From: Bacteroides sp. CAG:1060
GTDB taxonomy: Bacteria; Bacteroidota; Bacteroidia; Bacteroidales; UBA932
DNA length: 12,950 bases
Assembly (NCBI GenBank): GCA_000432655.1
Contig: HF986283.1
Span: 1 to 12,950 of the forward strand
Direction: 5' to 3'
Part shown: positions 9,733 through 12,950 of the stretch, piece after piece
Numbering within the stretch: the first letter of the stretch is position 1
How the letters are laid out: each line of letters begins with the position of its first letter
Translations under genes and position numbers: made by a program
The notes under the pieces: model-generated
The model's input: the letters and a program-made list of their open reading frames with translations, nothing else
Database searches by the model: none
What the model was told of the DNA's origin: nothing

Positions 9733-12711
9733 TTATTTCTCCATTAAACCGGCGAGACGGTCAAGTCTCTTCTTTACATTGTCCGCAATGTCATCTCCTG
9801 CGGAAGGAGCCTGATATCCTTCTCCTATGCTCTCATATGTGGCCTTAGCCTGCTCATAAGACCCTCTTTCCACAAACGAATCCCCGAGCACCAGATAAGC
9901 CTTGGCAAGCCAGTAGGACTGATTGCCCGCTTTCTGTGAGAAATCATAGACCTCGCTCTCCACGGAATCAAAATTAGCCGTGTCGAACAGATTCTGTATC
10001 AGGAGATATTTGGACTCCGCCCCTCTAGGTGTGGAAGGCGTGGCACCAAGCTCGGCAAATAGTTTCATGGCATCGTTTCTCTTGGAAGTAGCCAGCAGGG
10101 ACTTGGCCTTGATGTACTTGGCCTCCACCTTGACATCCTTGTCCGTATCAGCATCCGAAATAACGGATGTGGCCGACAGCACGGCTTTCTCGTAATCCTT
10201 GCTCCTGTATGCCGACAGCATCATTCCCTCACGGGCGGCCGCGCGGTTGCTTTCAATATTTGTAGTCTCAAACAGAGACAGATATCCATTATACGCATCG
10301 ACATACCTCTGAAGATCGAAAGACAGCTGGGCGTAACGCAACTTGGACATTTCCACAAATGAAAGGGTGGACTCTGCATTTTTGACCTTCGCATATTCGG
10401 CACAGGCCTTTTCCTTCTCTCCGGACTCACGGTAAGACTCAGCCAGATAGAACCTCGCCTGAGGCATGTCCGGACTCTGCGGATAAGCATCCATGAATTT
10501 ACGCAAGGTAGCAATCGCCTGCTGATAGTTGCCGGAAAGATAAAGCTGCTCCGCCGTGCTGAAATACATCTTCTCCTTTTCAGCATCCGTTCTCTTCACC
10601 GCAAGCTCATTGGACTCGACGTACTCGAGGAACTTCTCCGGCTTTTTCATCTTGTGATATACAGACTCGATGGCAAGCATGGATTCTTCCGCATACTCAC
10701 TTCCAGGCATGGATTCCACCACGGACTTATAGCACTCCAGAGACTTCTCGTAATTGCTCATGTTGCGATACACCATACCGAGGCCTATCGTAGCCCGCAC
10801 TTTGTAAACGGCGTCTGACACCGTATTCTTCAGATGCGTGAAACTCCTGATGGCGTCGTTGTTGTTGCCGTTGTCCATCTGTGCCTTTCCGAGCTCGAAA
10901 TAAGCCTCGGCATACAAAGGAGCGTCCGGAGACGCATCCTCAATGTGCAGCAGAGTGGAGACCTTGCGCTTCTTGTCCCCCGCAAGACCATAAGAGATGG
11001 CCTGCTGGTAATAAGGATAAATATCATCCGGACTGAAGAACTCCGTCAACACCTTCTGATACGAGTTCACGGCCTCTTTATAATCCTTGCGCCCGAAATC
11101 ACAATCGGCGCGACGGGTCATGGCATCTTCCCGATATAAAGGGTTCCCGGACTGGATATATTTGTCGAACCATCTGGCGGCCTCGTCATATTTCTTCTGC
11201 TTGAAGCAGCTGTACCCCACATTGTAAGGCAGGATCTTCCCCTGTATGAGAGTTTCCATGGCAGAGGCGTTGTACAACTCGGTGAATCCTTTCTCCGCCT
11301 CCTGGTAGTTGCCGGTCATGTAGTTGGCTTCCGCCATACGATATCTCGCCATCTGGGCAAGCCGGTCGGACTTCGGCAGATAATACGCCGTGGCCTTGTA
11401 ATACGGTATCGCATCCCTGTACGAAGCGCCGGTGAAAAGTTCCTCCGCGCGCAGGAAATTGGCCTTGGTGTAATTGTTCTGCATGTCCGGAGACAGCACG
11501 TCAATGTTGTCATACGCCTCCACGGCAGCGACATAATCCCGGTCATAAAGAGCCGCCAGCGCCATATAACCGTAAAGCTGGGCTCCCTTTGAAGATGTGG
11601 AATAACGCTGAATATACTGGGAAAAGCCCTTGGTGTCCTTATTGAGATCAAAGGCCAGTTTGGCATAATTGAAGAGTGCATCCTCCGTAATCTGCGGGTC
11701 GAATTTCACCTCGGACGCATCCTTGAAGGCAGCCATGGCGGCCACCTGATTGCGAACCTTGAGATAGGAATTGCCGAGATGATAATTGGCAATCTGTCCA
11801 AGCGAATCTCCGCGGTCCGTCATCTTGCTGAAATTCTCAATGGCAGCCCTGTAGTCACGGACAGAATACATTACGGAGCCGGCATAGAAATAGTCGCTTC
11901 TGGCCATATCGGATTTCACCGAACCTTCGTAATACTCCCTCGCCTTCTGGCTGTCTCCCAACACAAGGCTCGACTCGGATATTATGCGGGCAAGCCGTTC
12001 CTTCCGTCCTTCCGGAGCGGCGGAATAAAGCCTTTCGCCCTCTCTTACCGCGAATTCATAATTCTTCATACTGAACTCGCAGTCAACTATATAGAACTCT
12101 GACAGCTCCTTGAAACGGCTGTCAGTGACAGCTCTTTTGAAGCAAGACTCAGCCTCTGCGAACTTCTCGTGGTTGTAATGGATAAGACCGGCGATATATT
12201 GTCCCGGAGCGCTATACTGCGAATACTCCAGAGCATCGAGCAGAGTGAGGAACTGCAGCGCCTCCGGATAACGTCCCAGCGAATACTCGCAGAACGCACA
12301 TTTGAACACATACTCCGGCATCTCCTGCTTTGGGATAGCGGTTGAAGCCACTTTGGAGAACTCCAGTCCAGCCTCGGCATAACGCCCGTCATCGAAGAGA
12401 AGTCTGGCATTCTCAAGCCGGATTTCACTCGTAAGAACAGTCTTGCCGTACTTTCGCTCGTACGCCCCCTTGAGGTCGTCATAATCGATGCTTCGGGACT
12501 TCAGGGCGCAGAGCACCACATATCCTTCGGACATAGGGGTCTTCGGCACCGACTCGAAAAGAGTCCTGGCTTCATCGTAAAGTCCCCGTCCATACAAGTT
12601 TTCAGCCATCTTGAAATCATCCTCAGGAATGCTGGCCGAAAGGCCGGTCCCGACGCTAAAAAACAAGAGCGCCAAAACGCTTGACAATATTCTTACTTTT
12701 TTCATAAACAT
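9733..12711 (-). CDS. Large exported tetratricopeptide-repeat protein (992 aa)
   Basis: A signal peptide (hydrophobic core about 8-20, likely cleavage after GLSA at residue 26) is followed by at least twenty TPR-like helix pairs that fill the rest of the protein. Typical units are YDEARTLFESV, YPEALQFLTLL, FAEAESCFKRA, YRDAIPYYKAT, YDEAARWFDKY, YKEAVNSYQKV, YEKSLECYKSV and YEQAKATYESI. There is no catalytic domain, so it is probably a periplasmic scaffold, similar in style to the TPR parts of BamD or CpoB/YbgF but much longer. A second in-frame ATG at 12705 (residue 3, MKKVRIL) gives an equally good signal peptide and may be the true start. The gene heads the leftward run and is divergent from ftsE, with 73 nt between them. 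Its partner, the barrel gene, follows after 1 nt. Confidence 0.87.
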   Translation of the reverse strand: MFMKKVRILSSVLALLFFSVGTGLSASIPEDDFKMAENLYGRGLYDEARTLFESVPKTPMSEGYVVLCALKSRSIDYDDLKGAYERKYGKTVLTSEIRLENARLLFDDGRYAEAGLEFSKVASTAIPKQEMPEYVFKCAFCEYSLGRYPEALQFLTLLDALEYSQYSAPGQYIAGLIHYNHEKFAEAESCFKRAVTDSRFKELSEFYIVDCEFSMKNYEFAVREGERLYSAAPEGRKERLARIISESSLVLGDSQKAREYYEGSVKSDMARSDYFYAGSVMYSVRDYRAAIENFSKMTDRGDSLGQIANYHLGNSYLKVRNQVAAMAAFKDASEVKFDPQITEDALFNYAKLAFDLNKDTKGFSQYIQRYSTSSKGAQLYGYMALAALYDRDYVAAVEAYDNIDVLSPDMQNNYTKANFLRAEELFTGASYRDAIPYYKATAYYLPKSDRLAQMARYRMAEANYMTGNYQEAEKGFTELYNASAMETLIQGKILPYNVGYSCFKQKKYDEAARWFDKYIQSGNPLYREDAMTRRADCDFGRKDYKEAVNSYQKVLTEFFSPDDIYPYYQQAISYGLAGDKKRKVSTLLHIEDASPDAPLYAEAYFELGKAQMDNGNNNDAIRSFTHLKNTVSDAVYKVRATIGLGMVYRNMSNYEKSLECYKSVVESMPGSEYAEESMLAIESVYHKMKKPEKFLEYVESNELAVKRTDAEKEKMYFSTAEQLYLSGNYQQAIATLRKFMDAYPQSPDMPQARFYLAESYRESGEKEKACAEYAKVKNAESTLSFVEMSKLRYAQLSFDLQRYVDAYNGYLSLFETTNIESNRAAAREGMMLSAYRSKDYEKAVLSATSVISDADTDKDVKVEAKYIKAKSLLATSKRNDAMKLFAELGATPSTPRGAESKYLLIQNLFDTANFDSVESEVYDFSQKAGNQSYWLAKAYLVLGDSFVERGSYEQAKATYESIGEGYQAPSAGDDIADNVKKRLDRLAGLMEK

Positions 12712-12727
12712 TCATTTTCACAATTCA

Positions 12728-12735
12728 CAAATTTA
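12728..12735 (-). promoter_or_regulatory. Candidate -7 element for the TPR-barrel operon (TAAATTTG)
   Basis: Read on the - strand, TAAATTTG (12735 to 12728) fits TAnnTTTG and would start transcription about 10-20 nt before the TPR start codons at 12711 or 12705. No good -33 match is seen. The very short leader fits a gene that relies on an A-rich start region and not on a Shine-Dalgarno site. Confidence 0.45.
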
Positions 12736-12749
12736 CTAAAAAATCCAAC

Positions 12750-12762
12750 TATATTTGTAGGA
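12750..12762 (+). promoter_or_regulatory. Promoter core for ftsE (TATATTTGTAGGA)
   Basis: TATATTTG at 12750-12757 is an exact TAnnTTTG -7 element, 27 nt before the ftsE ATG. The full 13-mer is identical to the one ahead of gyrB. It overlaps a short palindrome, TTGTAG-GA-CTACAA (12755-12768), which could be a protein-binding site or a small hairpin at the 5' end of the transcript. Confidence 0.6.
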
Positions 12763-12784
12763 CTACAAGAAAAAACGACCTTTT

Positions 12785-12950
12785 ATGAAAGAAAAGAGCG
12801 AACCGATAATATCATTTCACGACGCGGACATCATCAACGGTGAGAACACCGTGGTCTATGGACTGAATATGGATGTTTCAGGCGGGCAGACAGTGTATAT
12901 TCTGGGGAAAGTCGGCACCGGGAAAACCTCCATCATCAGGACCATCACCG
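12785..12950 (+). CDS. ftsE: Cell-division ATP-binding protein FtsE, N-terminal part (cut by the window end)
   Basis: Only the first 55 codons are present. FtsE is the ABC-type ATPase that works with FtsX at the inner membrane to control cell-wall hydrolases during division. The visible part has the opening beta strands of an ABC domain and a full Walker A motif, GKVGTGKT at residues 41-48. The LGKVGTGKTS form, in which Lys-Val replaces the more usual Pro-Ser, is typical of Bacteroidota FtsE. The ATG at 12785 follows an A-rich leader, with a promoter core 27 nt upstream. A different small ABC ATPase cannot be excluded because Walker B and the signature motif lie outside the window. Confidence 0.82.
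   Translation, partial: MKEKSEPIISFHDADIINGENTVVYGLNMDVSGGQTVYILGKVGTGKTSIIRTIT

Noticed and set aside
12724..12731. -33 (TTTG) promoter boxes for ftsE, the TPR gene and gyrB
   Set aside because: No TTTG lies at the usual 19-21 nt spacing from any of the three -7 cores, so none is annotated.

Overview
The window looks like a chromosomal segment from a member of Bacteroidota, most likely Bacteroidales. The protein set supports this: an FtsE of the Bacteroidota type, an alpha-oxoamine synthase of the serine-palmitoyltransferase-like class, a 7TM-HD phosphohydrolase, a large exported TPR protein paired with an outer-membrane barrel, and promoter cores of the TAnnTTTG type. There are no clear Shine-Dalgarno sites. 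Genus cannot be fixed from what is visible.

Positions 1-1631 (+ strand) are an A+T-richer accessory patch. It holds an apparently broken coding remnant (1-376) with an exact 18-bp tandem duplication near its end. A predicted lipoprotein (373-990) and a membrane-anchored protein (990-1631) follow. All three are linked by overlapping stop/start codons (ATGA, then TAATG), so they form one translationally coupled unit of unknown function. A stem-loop at 1674-1707 separates this unit from the convergent core block.

Positions 1770-12711 (- strand) are a tightly packed six-gene core run. In transcription order it encodes a 992-aa TPR repeat protein, an outer-membrane barrel protein, DNA gyrase subunit B, an alpha-oxoamine synthase (sphingolipid/sulfonolipid-type first step or relative), a PgpH-type 7TM-HD cyclic-di-AMP phosphodiesterase, and a trigger factor. 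Gaps between genes are 1, 46, 14, 10 and 2 nt. The only sizeable gap, before gyrB, holds its own promoter core. The common theme is envelope biogenesis and membrane lipids, mixed with DNA topology and nascent-protein folding. The trigger factor is unusual: it is only 340 aa and seems to have lost its whole peptidyl-prolyl isomerase domain.

Positions 12712-12784 are a short divergent promoter region with candidate promoter cores for the TPR gene (leftward) and for ftsE (rightward). ftsE starts at 12785 and runs off the window. No tRNA, rRNA, CRISPR array, insertion sequence or phage gene was seen. The best candidates for something undescribed are the PPIase-less trigger factor, the coupled low-GC lipoprotein/membrane-protein cassette, and the TPR-barrel pair divergent from ftsE.
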